Below are positions 1 through 9,018 of a stretch of 64,000 nucleotides of DNA, piece by piece; the first letter of the stretch is position 1, and each line of letters starts with the position of its first letter. The stretch spans positions 1,240,001-1,304,000 of the forward strand of contig NZ_CP030051.1 in NCBI RefSeq assembly GCF_004114975.1, read 5' to 3'. This DNA is from Bradyrhizobium guangdongense (lineage in GTDB: Bacteria > Pseudomonadota > Alphaproteobacteria > Rhizobiales > Xanthobacteraceae). Under the pieces are notes generated by a model, which was not told where the DNA came from, made no database searches, and saw only the letters and a list, made by a program, of their open reading frames with translations. The position numbers and the translations under genes are program-made.

Positions 1-2
1 CT

Positions 3-599
3 CCGGGGCTGAGGGAAAGCGTCTCGGCCAAAGCAGTCGAGGCGCGACATGAGGTCTGGAAGGCACGGTTGCCAAAGAGCGAGAACGATCTCTGGGATGC
101 GCTGACGGCTCTCGATGGTGGTGCACAGGCGTCGCTGTTCGCCCACTGTGCGTCGTTTGCGGTCAACGCCGTCCATGAGCCAGCCAATCGCTACAATCAG
201 GGTCGCGTCTCCGCCCATGGCGTTCGCACGCGTCTCGACCAGGCCGATGTGCTGGCGCGCGCGGTCGGGCTCGACATGGTGCAGGCCGGCTGGCGACCGA
301 CCGTCGACAACTATCTCGGCCGGGTTACCAAGCCGCGTATTCTGGATGCCGTGCGGCAGGCCAAGGGCGAGTCGTCGGCGCAACTGATCGACCATCTGAA
401 GAAGGCCGACATGGCCAAGGAGGCTGAACGACTTCTGGATGGCTCGGGTTGGTTGCCGGAGCCGTTGCGTCTCCTCGATCCCGATGCGGCGTCAGAGCAG
501 GAGAGCGAGGCGGGCCGGCTGCCCGAATTCCTCGCCGACGAGGAGGATCAGGAGACCGCCGCCGACGAAGATCCGCAACATCTCGACGCGGCTGAGTGA
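3..599 (+). CDS. ParB/RepB/Spo0J-type protein, C-terminal part (5' truncated by window edge)
   Basis: The reading frame is open from base 3 to the TGA at 597-599, so only the last about 198 codons of a longer gene are present. A TTG at 69 could be read as a start, but the frame continues upstream without a stop and the protein sequence continues sensibly. The visible part matches from memory the C-terminal region of the long ICE/plasmid ParB proteins of rhizobia, with segments such as NDLWDALTALD, LFAHCASFAVNAV, GWRPTVDNYLGRVTK and GWLPEPLR followed by an acidic tail. The ParB nuclease domain and HTH would lie upstream, outside the window. The role in element partition or gene control is inferred from the family. 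It heads a row of DNA-processing genes on the same strand. Confidence 0.8.
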   Translation, partial: PGLRESVSAKAVEARHEVWKARLPKSENDLWDALTALDGGAQASLFAHCASFAVNAVHEPANRYNQGRVSAHGVRTRLDQADVLARAVGLDMVQAGWRPTVDNYLGRVTKPRILDAVRQAKGESSAQLIDHLKKADMAKEAERLLDGSGWLPEPLRLLDPDAASEQESEAGRLPEFLADEEDQETAADEDPQHLDAAE

Positions 600-785
600 T
601 CATCACAGAGCGGGGCGGCTTTGGCCGTCCCGCGGTTGCTTGGGGACCGGTGTGTAGCGCTGGTCCCCATTCTTATTGGGAACGGCGGAGAGTGAGAGTC
701 GGGCCGGGAAGGGTTTGAGCCGTCGGGGGCAAAGGAGAGCGCCTGATGGTTCGACCCATTCCTGCTCTCCGAAAGAATTCCTGCC
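600..785 (+). promoter_or_regulatory. Leader of the methylase-helicase gene with a nested hairpin
   Basis: This 186-base gap holds no gene. Just before the start codon at 786 there is an inverted repeat: GGAGAGC at 734-740 and GCTCTCC at 764-770, seven perfect base pairs. Inside it lies a smaller arm, ATGG-TTCGAC-CCAT. The shape recalls an acceptor stem with a T arm, but spacing does not fit a real tRNA. It may be an mRNA leader structure or an operator. The function is unknown. Confidence 0.45.
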
Positions 786-3700
786 ATGACCGAATCTCTT
801 GCCGGCGGCATCGCCACGCCGCTCTCCATGCGTGCCGCTGCAAATCTCACCTCTGCCGCTGTCAGGGCCGCGCGACAGGTCCTGACCGAGCTCGAACGCG
901 GCCGTCGCATCGATGCCGCTGTTCTGCGTAGCGCCATGGAGTCTGCCTTTGGCGCCTCGGACACGGCCGGCGTTTGGAATTGGAAGACCGCCTATGACGT
1001 CTGCGAGGCGGCAGCCGTTCTGTTCCTTCGCAAGTTCGGCCCCGCGATGCGTGCCAAGGCTGGGTCGACGGCAGCAATGCTGCCGATGCTCACGAAGATC
1101 GCTAGCTGTCTGCCGACCCACACGCGGCGTTCCGAGGACAGCCAGGCGCTTCAGCAATTCTCGACGCCGATCCCGCTTGGGCTGGCCGCATGCGCCGCGG
1201 CTGGCATTACGCCGGCCGATCGCGTTCTTGAGCCTTCTGCTGGGACCGGTTTGCTCGCCGTCTTTGCCGAGCTCGCCGGCGGCGTTCTGGTCTTGAACGA
1301 GTTGGCCGAGGCCCGCGCGGCGCTGCTCGATCATCTCTTCGCAGGCGTTAAGGTCTCGCGGTTCGATGCTGCACAGATCGACGACCACCTCGACGCGAGT
1401 GTCGTGCCGAGCGTCGTTCTGATGAACCCGCCGTTCTCGGCATTGACGAACGTAGACCGACGGATGACGGATGCGGCTCTCCGTCACATCGCTTCAGCGC
1501 TCGCGCGTCTTGGCGACGGTGGACGCCTTGTCGCCATCACTGGCGCCAGCTTCGCACCGGATAACCCGGCATGGCGAGAAGCCTTTGTGCGGCTCCAGGA
1601 ACGCGGGCAGGTAGCGTTTTCTGCGGCGATCGACGGCGCCATCTACGCGAAGCACGGAACACAAATCGACACACGGCTGCTTGTGATCGACAAGCTGCCC
1701 GCTGCCGATCCGACGGCTTTTCCGGCTTCGCCAGGCATGGCGGCCGACGTCGCTACCTTGCTCGACTGGGTGAACCAGCATGTGCCTCCAAGGCTGCCCG
1801 TCGCCATATCACCGGAGATCGTCGCTATCGAGCGGCCGGCTATGTCGCGATCGCTGGGCGCCGTTGCACCACGCTCATCGTCTTCTTCGAGAGACGCCGC
1901 GCCAGAAGGCGTCGAACTTACATACGAAACGGTCGAATGGTCGCCGCCGGAAGGCACCCGGCTCACCGATGCCCTTTACGAGGAATACGGATTGCAATCG
2001 ATCCGTATTCCCGGATCGTGCGCACACCCGACCAAGCTCGTGCAGTCCGCGGCGATGGCGTCCGTTGCGTCACCGAAACCATCCTATCGTCCGCACCTGC
2101 CTTCGAGTCTGGTGGCAGATGGAGTTCTGTCGGACGCCCAACTTGAGAGCGTCATCTATGCCGGCGAGGCGCATTCTGAGTTTCTCGTGGGCTCCTGGAC
2201 GGTCGATGCGACCTTTGATGTTATCGCCGCCGCGCGCGATGACGCAGAGAATGCCGTCCGCTTTCGCCGCGGCTGGTTCTTGGGCGATGGCACCGGCGCG
2301 GGCAAGGGCCGGCAGGTCGCCGGGATTCTGCTCGACAACTGGCTCAAGGGCCGCCGACGTGCCGTCTGGGTCAGCAAATCCGACAAGCTGATCGAGGACG
2401 CGCAGCGCGATTGGTCCGCGCTCGGGATGGAGCGCCTGCTCGTTACGCCCTTGTCCCGGTTTCGCCAGGGCACCCGGATCCGGCTTGCGGAAGGCGTCCT
2501 ATTTACCACCTACGCCACGCTACGGACCGACGAGCGTGGCGAGAAGCTTTCGCGCGTCAGGCAGATCGTCGAATGGTTGGGCTCGGACTTCGACGGAGTG
2601 ATCGTCTTCGACGAGAGCCACGCCATGCAGAATGCGATCGGGGGCAAGGGCGAGCGTGGTGACCAAGCGGCCTCTCAGCAGGGGCGCGCGGGCTTGAGGC
2701 TCCAGCACGCGCTGCCGAATGCCCGCGTGGTCTATGTGTCGGCGACGGGCGCAACCACGGTCCACAATCTCGCTTATGCCCAACGCCTCGGCCTTTGGGG
2801 CGGCGCCGACTTTCCGTTCGCCACCCGTGCCGAGTTCGTCGAAGCGATCGAGGAGGGTGGGGTCGCGGCCATGGAGGTGCTGGCGCGCGACCTCAAGGCG
2901 CTCGGCCTCTACGCAGCCCGCTCGCTCTCTTACGAGGGCGTCGAGTACGAGCTTGTTGAGCACCAACTGACGCCGGAGCAGGTCCGCATTTACGACGCCT
3001 ATGCCGGTGCGTTCAGCGTCATCCATAATAACCTGGACGCGGCGATGCGGGCCGCCAACATCACCGGCGCAACGGGAACGCTGAACGGGCAGGCCAAATC
3101 TGCGGCACGCTCCGCCTTCGAAAGCGCGAAGCAGCGCTTCTTCGGTCACCTCCTGACCTCGATGAAGACCCCGTCACTGATCCGTGCGATCGAGAACGAT
3201 CTTGAGGCTGGGCACGCCGCGGTCATCCAGATCGTGTCGACGGGCGAAGCGCTGATGGAGCGCCGGCTCGCGGAGATTCCAACTGAAGAATGGGGCGACG
3301 TCCAGGTCGACATCACCCCGCGCGAGTATGTCCTCGACTACCTCGCCCACTCCTTCCCGGTCCAGCTCTACGAACCCTTCACCGACTCGGAAGGTAACCT
3401 CTGCTCCCGGCCTGTCTATCGCGACGGCCAGCCGGTCGAGAGCCGGGAAGCCGTCGCACGCCGTGACCGCCTCATCGAGAAGCTTGCCTCGCTGCCGCCG
3501 GTACCTGGGGCACTGGATCAGGTCATCCAGCGCTTCGGCACCGAACTGGTCGCCGAGGTGACGGGCCGCTCGCGCCGCGTCATCCGCAAGGGCGACCGGC
3601 TGGTGGTCGAAAACCGCGCAGGCTCGGCCAATCTCGCCGAGACCTCGGCCTTCATGGATGACGTCAAGCGCATCCTCGTGTTCTCCGACGCCGGCGGCAC

Positions 3701-5105
3701 GGGGCGGAGTTACCATGCCGAACTGTCGGCGCGGAATCGCCGGTTGCGCGTCCATTACCTGCTCGAGCCCGGCTGGAAGGCCGACGCCGCGATCCAAGGC
3801 CTTGGCCGCACCAACCGGACCAACCAGGCGCAGCCGCCGCTGTTTCGTCCGATTGCGACAGACGTGAAGGCCGAGAAGCGCTTTCTCAGCACCATTGCCC
3901 GCCGGCTCGATACGTTGGGAGCCATTACGCGCGGCCAACGTCAGACCGGAGGACAGGGCCTGTTCCGGCCCGAGGACAATCTCGAAAGCCAGTATGGACG
4001 TGATGCGTTGCGTCAGCTCTACACGCTGCTCGCGCGAGGCAAGGTCGACGGTTGCTCGCTTGGGAGGTTCGAGGATGCAACCGGTCTGAAGCTCATGGAT
4101 GCCAATGGGCTCAGGAATGACCTGCCGCCGATCACGACCTTTCTGAACAGGTTATTGGCGCTCACCATCGACCTCCAGAATGTGCTGTTCACCGCCTTCG
4201 AGCAGCTCTTGACCGCTCGGATCGAAGGCGCGGTTGCATCCGGCACCTACGACGTCGGGTTGGAAACACTCCGTGCCGAGAGCCTTGTCGTCACCGACCG
4301 GCGGACGATCTATGACCAGCGGGGGACCGGCGCCGAGACCCGGCTGCTCACTGTCACACAGCGCCAGCGCAATCATCCGGTGAGTCTGGATGACGCTCTT
4401 GCTCGTCTTTCCGATCGTCAGGCCGTCCTGCTGGTCAATGAGCGCTCGGGACGAGCCGCCGTGCAGGTCCCCGCGGCGAGCGTCATGCTCGATGACGGCG
4501 AGATCGAGCGGCGCGTCCGTCTGATCCGGCCGATGGATCAGCACACGGTCCCCTTGAGCATGATGGCGGAGAGCCACTGGATCGAAGCGGACCGTGGGCG
4601 CTTCGCTGCGGCCTGGGTGGCGGAGCTTGCCGAGGTGCCCCAGTTCACGGAAAGCACGATCCACGTTGTGGCGGGCTTGCTGCTCCCTATCTGGAAGCGG
4701 CTGCCGAACGAATCAACCCGCGTCTATCGGCTCCAGACCGATGCGGGCGAACGCATCATCGGACGCAAGTTTTCGGCCACATGGGTCGCAAACGTCCTTT
4801 CGAGGGACGCGCCCGCGCTGACGCCGGACGCTGCCTTTGCCGCGCTGATGGAGGGACGCACCGTCCTCGACCTCGCGGAGGAACTCCAACTTCGCCGCGT
4901 CCGGGTGATGGGCGCCTATCGCATCGAGCTGTCCGGATTCAACGACACGATACGCGATCGCCTCCGTGCTTACGGCCTCTTTGGGGAGATCATCTCCTGG
5001 AAGCTGCGCATGTTCGTACCCACGGACGCGAGCGGCATCGAGGTCCTGTCCAGGGTGCTCGACACCTATCCGGTTACGGGCGTCAGTGAGCGGGAGGCCG
5101 CGTGA
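786..5105 (+). CDS. Strawberry-notch family helicase fused to an N-terminal SAM methyltransferase
   Basis: The 1439-residue protein joins two machines. The first part is a class I methyltransferase: the SAM-binding motif EPSAGTG is near residue 148 and the amino-methylase motif NPPF near 214, as in N6-adenine DNA methylases. The second part is an SF2/SNF2-like helicase of the strawberry-notch type: Walker A GDGTGAGKGR near 500, Walker B DESH near 608, motif III VSATGAT near 650 and an arginine-finger motif GLGRTNRTNQ near 1005. Such proteins are common on alphaproteobacterial ICEs and plasmids. A role in protecting or remodelling incoming element DNA is plausible but unproven. The stop overlaps the next gene's ATG by four bases, implying translational coupling with the toprim gene. 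Confidence 0.9.
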   Translation: MTESLAGGIATPLSMRAAANLTSAAVRAARQVLTELERGRRIDAAVLRSAMESAFGASDTAGVWNWKTAYDVCEAAAVLFLRKFGPAMRAKAGSTAAMLPMLTKIASCLPTHTRRSEDSQALQQFSTPIPLGLAACAAAGITPADRVLEPSAGTGLLAVFAELAGGVLVLNELAEARAALLDHLFAGVKVSRFDAAQIDDHLDASVVPSVVLMNPPFSALTNVDRRMTDAALRHIASALARLGDGGRLVAITGASFAPDNPAWREAFVRLQERGQVAFSAAIDGAIYAKHGTQIDTRLLVIDKLPAADPTAFPASPGMAADVATLLDWVNQHVPPRLPVAISPEIVAIERPAMSRSLGAVAPRSSSSSRDAAPEGVELTYETVEWSPPEGTRLTDALYEEYGLQSIRIPGSCAHPTKLVQSAAMASVASPKPSYRPHLPSSLVADGVLSDAQLESVIYAGEAHSEFLVGSWTVDATFDVIAAARDDAENAVRFRRGWFLGDGTGAGKGRQVAGILLDNWLKGRRRAVWVSKSDKLIEDAQRDWSALGMERLLVTPLSRFRQGTRIRLAEGVLFTTYATLRTDERGEKLSRVRQIVEWLGSDFDGVIVFDESHAMQNAIGGKGERGDQAASQQGRAGLRLQHALPNARVVYVSATGATTVHNLAYAQRLGLWGGADFPFATRAEFVEAIEEGGVAAMEVLARDLKALGLYAARSLSYEGVEYELVEHQLTPEQVRIYDAYAGAFSVIHNNLDAAMRAANITGATGTLNGQAKSAARSAFESAKQRFFGHLLTSMKTPSLIRAIENDLEAGHAAVIQIVSTGEALMERRLAEIPTEEWGDVQVDITPREYVLDYLAHSFPVQLYEPFTDSEGNLCSRPVYRDGQPVESREAVARRDRLIEKLASLPPVPGALDQVIQRFGTELVAEVTGRSRRVIRKGDRLVVENRAGSANLAETSAFMDDVKRILVFSDAGGTGRSYHAELSARNRRLRVHYLLEPGWKADAAIQGLGRTNRTNQAQPPLFRPIATDVKAEKRFLSTIARRLDTLGAITRGQRQTGGQGLFRPEDNLESQYGRDALRQLYTLLARGKVDGCSLGRFEDATGLKLMDANGLRNDLPPITTFLNRLLALTIDLQNVLFTAFEQLLTARIEGAVASGTYDVGLETLRAESLVVTDRRTIYDQRGTGAETRLLTVTQRQRNHPVSLDDALARLSDRQAVLLVNERSGRAAVQVPAASVMLDDGEIERRVRLIRPMDQHTVPLSMMAESHWIEADRGRFAAAWVAELAEVPQFTESTIHVVAGLLLPIWKRLPNESTRVYRLQTDAGERIIGRKFSATWVANVLSRDAPALTPDAAFAALMEGRTVLDLAEELQLRRVRVMGAYRIELSGFNDTIRDRLRAYGLFGEIISWKLRMFVPTDASGIEVLSRVLDTYPVTGVSEREAA

Positions 5106-6166
5106 TGGCCGGCGATGCTTCCGAACTGGCACGCCGCCTCTCGTGCGAGGCTGAGGCGGTGTGCCGACACTATCTCTCTAATGGCAGGCGGGCGGGGCGG
5201 TACTGGCTGGTCGGCGACGTCTACAATACGCCGGGCCGCTCGTTGTTCGTGCGGCTGCACGAATCACCGAAGGGACCCGCTGGGAAATGGACCGACGCCG
5301 CGACCGGAGAACATGGTGATCTCCTCGACATCATCCGCGAAAGTCTGGCCTTGCGAGACTTTCGCGAGGTCGCCGAGGAGGCGAGGCGCTTTCTGAAGCT
5401 GCCTCGTTCCGAGGAGCAATCACTCCCGAGGCCCGTTCGTCCAGTCGCGCCGGCCGGATCGCAGGAAGCCGCTCGTCGGCTCTTTGCGATATCCAACCCG
5501 ATTGAAGGGACATTAGCCGAGGCGTACTTGCAGCGTCGCGGAATTAGTTGCATCAACCATGGTGGCAGCTTGCGCTTCCATCCTCGTTGCTACTATCGAC
5601 CGGATGAGCATTCGTCGACCGAAACCTGGCCGGCGATGATAGCCTGTGTCACCGACCTCGATGGACGGATCACCGGCGTGCACCGCACCTGGCTAGATCC
5701 ACACGGTTTTGATCGCGTGCGGCTCGGCAAGGCTCCGATCGACACACCACGACGCGCCATGGGTGACCTGCTCGGCAACGCCGTTCGCTTCGGCGTGGTC
5801 GATGATGTGCTCGCTGCCGGCGAGGGAATCGAGACCATGCTGTCACTGCGTTACGCACTGCCGGCCCTGCCCATGGCGGCCGCGCTTTCGGCTAATCATC
5901 TCGCAGCGATGATGCTGCCATCTGGCCTGCGTCGGCTCTATATCGCCCGCGATGACGATGCTGCCGGAGATACCGTACAGGCGATTCTCACGCAGCGCGC
6001 GGTAGAGGCCGGCGTTGAAGCGATTCCGCTGTCGCCTCGGGTGGGCGATTTCAACGAAGATCTGCACATCTTTGGCCTCGAAGCCCTCCGCGCATCGTTG
6101 CGGCTTCAGCTCGTACCAGAGGACGTCGTCCGTTTGCTGCATTCGTCGTTGGCAACCGCGGAATAG
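5102..6166 (+). CDS. Toprim domain (DUF7146-type) primase-like protein
   Basis: This 354-residue protein starts in an ATGA overlap with the preceding helicase gene. The C-terminal half carries a toprim fold: the acidic motif GEGIET near residue 239 and the DDD-containing stretch RDDDAAG near 283, the usual metal-binding acidic residues. The N-terminal half contains an LIVGD-like strand, WTDAATGEHGDLLDII and LRFHPRCYYRP, as in DUF7146/toprim proteins of rhizobial mobile elements. The family is related to bacterial primases and suggests priming on the single-stranded DNA that appears during conjugation or rolling-circle replication. No zinc finger of the DnaG type was seen. The assignment to the toprim family is firm; the primase activity is an inference. 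Confidence 0.85.
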   Translation: MMAGDASELARRLSCEAEAVCRHYLSNGRRAGRYWLVGDVYNTPGRSLFVRLHESPKGPAGKWTDAATGEHGDLLDIIRESLALRDFREVAEEARRFLKLPRSEEQSLPRPVRPVAPAGSQEAARRLFAISNPIEGTLAEAYLQRRGISCINHGGSLRFHPRCYYRPDEHSSTETWPAMIACVTDLDGRITGVHRTWLDPHGFDRVRLGKAPIDTPRRAMGDLLGNAVRFGVVDDVLAAGEGIETMLSLRYALPALPMAAALSANHLAAMMLPSGLRRLYIARDDDAAGDTVQAILTQRAVEAGVEAIPLSPRVGDFNEDLHIFGLEALRASLRLQLVPEDVVRLLHSSLATAE

Positions 6167-6505
6167 CCCCGGCAATTCGATGGGCATCGACAGGTCGGTC
6201 GCGGTGCGGCCACTGCCGGGAGAGCACGCGACCACGGCCTTCTAGAGGGCGATCGGACGGCAAGCGGCTCGGACCGGCAATGGCTGCGTCCGGCTATTTT
6301 CCGCCGCGCGCCGGCGACGAGAAGACACATTAGCCATCTGGCGAGCGCGCTTTGCATCGCGAAGCAAAATAGCCCGGCCTCCGCCATCCTCCGCTGCGCT
6401 TCGGCCCTCCGCTCTGCTCCGGGTTCTGGCCCGTTCCGCCTGCCGTCTGAGTGATCGCCACGAAGGCCGCGATGGTCGCGGCCGATCCGGCAAAGGATCG
6501 CCTCC
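6167..6505 (+). repeat. Intergenic leader, copy A of a repeated upstream element
   Basis: No convincing gene was seen in these 339 bases. Two blocks recur upstream of the DUF736 gene at 8597. The first is TCCTCCGCTGCGCTTCGGCC at 6387-6406, matching 8488-8507 at 19 of 20 positions. The second is a 29-base block at 6453-6481, matching 8542-8570 at 25 of 29 positions. Each pair sits within about 110 bases upstream of a start codon, so shared regulation of the DUF2493 and DUF736 genes is likely. Confidence 0.6.
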
Positions 6506-7429
6506 ATGACCGACCACGATGACATCGAACCACCGCACGACGCATCTCCGACCGAACACGTTCTTGCCGAATTGCAGCTCTTCGGTTACCGCCCCTTCGA
6601 CGACCAGCCCGATCCACGGCCGCTTCCCGACGGCAGGATCATTACCGGTGCCGTCGTCGATATCTTCGATGCCCTGGTCGCGACGTTGAGCGACACGCGG
6701 CTCGAGCCGGACCTCGACGATCTGCTCTGGTCGACCGTCAACCTGTTCCACCGAGCCGTCGACCGCATCGGTCGCCAACTCGACGACAACGAACAGGCGC
6801 AACGGAAGAGTCAGCGCGAGCAGGACGGTTCCGAAGTTCGATCCGTCGAACTCGAACGCATCACGGCGGAAGGCACCACGTTGATCGAGCGACGCAACTG
6901 CCTGGAGCTCTTCCGTGACCAAGCCATCGAACGCTTCGAGACTCACACCGGCACATTATGGCGCCCCCGATCGGGATCGCTGGTGAACCACCGCACCCTG
7001 ACCGCGGCGATGATCGACTCCCGCGACTTCATCGCAGCCAAGCGCCGCGCCGAGACCGAGATCCTGCTGCCCTCAGGGCCAAAGATCGCGCTCACCGGAG
7101 GGCTCGACTTCAACGACCACCACCTCATCTGGGATCGTCTCGACAAGGTTCATGCCAAGCATCCCGACATGGTCCTGCTGCATGGCGGCTCCCCGAGGGG
7201 GGCCGAACTGATCGCCTCGAAATGGGCGAGCAACCGCAAAGTGGCCCAGATCGCCTTCAAGCCCGACTGGACGAGGCACGCCAAGGCAGCACCGTTCAAG
7301 CGCAACGATGCCATGCTCGAACTCCTGCCGATCGGCGTCATGCACTTCCCGGGCACGGGCATCCAGGACAACCTCGCCGACAAGGCGAAACGGCTCGGCA
7401 TCCCGGTCTGGATGTTCGGCGGCGCATGA
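6506..7429 (+). CDS. DUF2493 domain protein (SLOG/YspA-like)
   Basis: A 307-residue protein. The last third, about residues 185-305, is the DUF2493 domain: a strand-turn TGGLDFNDH, then LLHGGSPRGAELIASKWA, and a final strand with IPVWMFGG. This is a Rossmann-like SLOG fold that in other proteins binds nucleotide-derived ligands. The N-terminal part is rich in charged helices (DDNEQAQRKSQREQ) and may be a coiled coil. Genes of this type are standard in the left arm of rhizobial ICEs between the toprim and DUF736 genes, but their function is not established. The ATG at 6506 follows the repeated leader described at 6167-6505. Roles in stress signalling or antirestriction are guesses only. Confidence 0.82.
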   Translation: MTDHDDIEPPHDASPTEHVLAELQLFGYRPFDDQPDPRPLPDGRIITGAVVDIFDALVATLSDTRLEPDLDDLLWSTVNLFHRAVDRIGRQLDDNEQAQRKSQREQDGSEVRSVELERITAEGTTLIERRNCLELFRDQAIERFETHTGTLWRPRSGSLVNHRTLTAAMIDSRDFIAAKRRAETEILLPSGPKIALTGGLDFNDHHLIWDRLDKVHAKHPDMVLLHGGSPRGAELIASKWASNRKVAQIAFKPDWTRHAKAAPFKRNDAMLELLPIGVMHFPGTGIQDNLADKAKRLGIPVWMFGGA

Positions 7430-7569
7430 GCGCCGTCTGCTCAACTGAAGTCTTTGAGGCGAAATTGCTCCCGCCGCAACTCCGCCTCGTTTCAGTCTCA
7501 TATCCAGAGTTGCGCCGTGGTGGTGGTGGAAGGCGCGACTGGTAGATCTATGCACATGGAGCCACCACC

Positions 7570-8019
7570 ATGCTCGCTATTGGGCTTGTTCTCAACACAC
7601 TCGGCATCGGTCTGTTCTGCTGGGCGATCATTGCGCTTGCCGTGTATGCCCTGCCGTTTTTTGTCGCACTCATTATCGGGATGATGACGTTTCACAGCGA
7701 CGCCGGCCTCATTGGCGCCATGCTTATCGCGACGGCCGGCGGTGCGCTGACGCTGGTCCTCGGCCAGGTCGCCTTTGCTGTTACTCGGTCCTCGGCCTTG
7801 CGCATCGCGATCGCAACAGCATTCGCTGTTCCCGCCGCCGTCGCCGGCTATCATGTGGTGTTCGCCGTGTCCAATATCGGGGTGCCCTCGCTGGCTTGGC
7901 GTGAAGTCTTCGCTTCCTTGGGCGCGGTTTGCGTTGGCGGCACGGCGATGACGCGCTTGGTGGTTTTGGCGAAGACCCGCCCGTTCGAGCCCGATGTGGT
8001 GGTGGAGAAACCGTCCTAG
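7570..8019 (+). CDS. Small integral membrane protein, unknown function
   Basis: A 149-residue protein that is mostly hydrophobic. Four membrane spans can be traced: roughly residues 2-20, 25-45, 47-72 and 78-98, with another weakly hydrophobic stretch near 110-135. The ATG at 7570 has GGAG at 7556-7559 as a possible ribosome site. The gene lies between the DUF2493 and DUF736 genes on the same strand. I do not recognise a family beyond hypothetical proteins carried in the same position on rhizobial mobile elements. The 140 bases before it contain only a GGT-rich stretch. Confidence 0.6.
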   Translation: MLAIGLVLNTLGIGLFCWAIIALAVYALPFFVALIIGMMTFHSDAGLIGAMLIATAGGALTLVLGQVAFAVTRSSALRIAIATAFAVPAAVAGYHVVFAVSNIGVPSLAWREVFASLGAVCVGGTAMTRLVVLAKTRPFEPDVVVEKPS

Positions 8020-8596
8020 CCAATTCTTACGGCCGCATGGCCCCAGGGGCGATCGCTTACCGCTGCCATGTCGAATAGCTTCGTTTCGCGTAGATCGGCG
8101 CGGTGAACGGGATGATCGAACTTGAGCGCGGAGATCTCGTCCTGCTCGGAATTCATCGATCAAGCTGCCGACATTCGGTCTGGCCCACGCAGCCGCGGCA
8201 GAACGATCTTATCTCGATCCGTTCTTGGGAGACGATACCGCCTTTTGCAGGAGATTGTTTCTCTTTCCCCGCTGAATCGTTCACGCCTCTTGTTCATCAA
8301 AACCGAGATAGCCACGCTTCTCCAGATATCGTGGTTCAGCACGCGGACGCACGTGGCCTCGTTGATGGCTTGATCTGGCCGAAGACCGGCTTCGCCTCGA
8401 TCGTCTGAGCCGCAACGCCGTTGATGCGACTTTCTTCCCCTGGGCTTCGCCCATTCCTCGCGAGGCAAGAAAGTCGCCACAACGACGTCCTCCGCTGCGC
8501 TCCGGCCCGAGCGGGTGCGTCGCCGATCGTCCTCGGCCCTAGATCGCCATCGAGGCCGCGGTGGTCGCGGGCTCGAAACACAACAGGAGAAGTGAC
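8020..8596 (+). repeat. Intergenic region with copy B of the repeated leader
   Basis: Open frames in this 577-base stretch (for example 8103-8408) overlap each other, lack ribosome sites and show no recognisable family, so no gene is called. The right part holds the second copy of the element found before the DUF2493 gene: 8488-8507 and 8542-8570. The copy ends 26 bases before the DUF736 start codon. Confidence 0.55.
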
Positions 8597-8917
8597 ATGG
8601 CTAACATCGGTTCTTTCAAGAAGGTCGGTAACGAATTCCAGGGCGAGATCGTCACCCTGAGCCTGAAGGCCAAGGGCGTCCGCATCGTCGCCGAGACCAA
8701 CCGCTCCAATGACAACGCCCCCAGCCACCGCATCTATGTGGGCCGGGCGGAGATCGGCGCAGCCTGGTCGAAGCGTTCCGAGGAAGGCCGCGACTACCTC
8801 TCGCTCAAGCTCGACGATCCTTCCTTCAACGCGCCGATCTACGCGAACCTGTTCGACGACGAAGGCGGTGAAGGCTACACCCTGCTCTGGTCGCGGCCGC
8901 GCAAGACCGGCGAGTAG
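8597..8917 (+). CDS. DUF736 family protein
   Basis: The true start is the ATG at 8597, preceded by AGGAGA at 8585-8590; the longer frame opening at 8561 lacks a ribosome site. The 106-residue product matches the DUF736 family in full: MANIGSFKKVGNEFQGEI at the N-terminus, then HRIYVGRAEIGAAW, SLKLDDPSFNAPIYANL and LLWSRP near the end. DUF736 proteins are small all-beta proteins almost always found on alphaproteobacterial plasmids and ICEs. Their activity is not established. A palindromic stretch after the stop (AAGCCCCGTCCGG and CCGGGCGGGGCTT around 8929-8959) could be its terminator. Confidence 0.9.
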   Translation: MANIGSFKKVGNEFQGEIVTLSLKAKGVRIVAETNRSNDNAPSHRIYVGRAEIGAAWSKRSEEGRDYLSLKLDDPSFNAPIYANLFDDEGGEGYTLLWSRPRKTGE

Positions 8918-8928
8918 GCCACTTCATC

Positions 8929-8960
8929 AAGCCCCGTCCGGTCTGCCGGGCGGGGCTTCC
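8929..8960 (+). terminator. Probable terminator after the DUF736 gene
   Basis: AAGCCCCGTCC at 8929-8939 and the matching GGCGGGGCTT at 8950-8959 form a GC-rich hairpin with the loop GGTCTGCCGG. It follows the DUF736 stop codon by about 12 bases. The U tract is weak (TCCCATCC), so efficiency is uncertain. Confidence 0.55.
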
Positions 8961-9018
8961 CATCCTTCCAGGCGTCAGTGAGCGCGAACCGGCCGCCGGA
9001 TCGAGCGGGTCGGCTCAA

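Noticed and set aside
734-770. tRNA gene
   Set aside because: The outer stem and inner arm resemble acceptor and T arms, but arm lengths and spacing are wrong and there is no D or anticodon arm.
603-1487. 294-codon minus-strand frame
   Set aside because: It lies opposite the methylase domain and is a GC-driven antisense frame without recognisable sequence.
8103-8408. 101-codon frame in the gap before DUF736
   Set aside because: It has no ribosome site and no family, and it overlaps a second equally poor frame, so it is left as non-coding.
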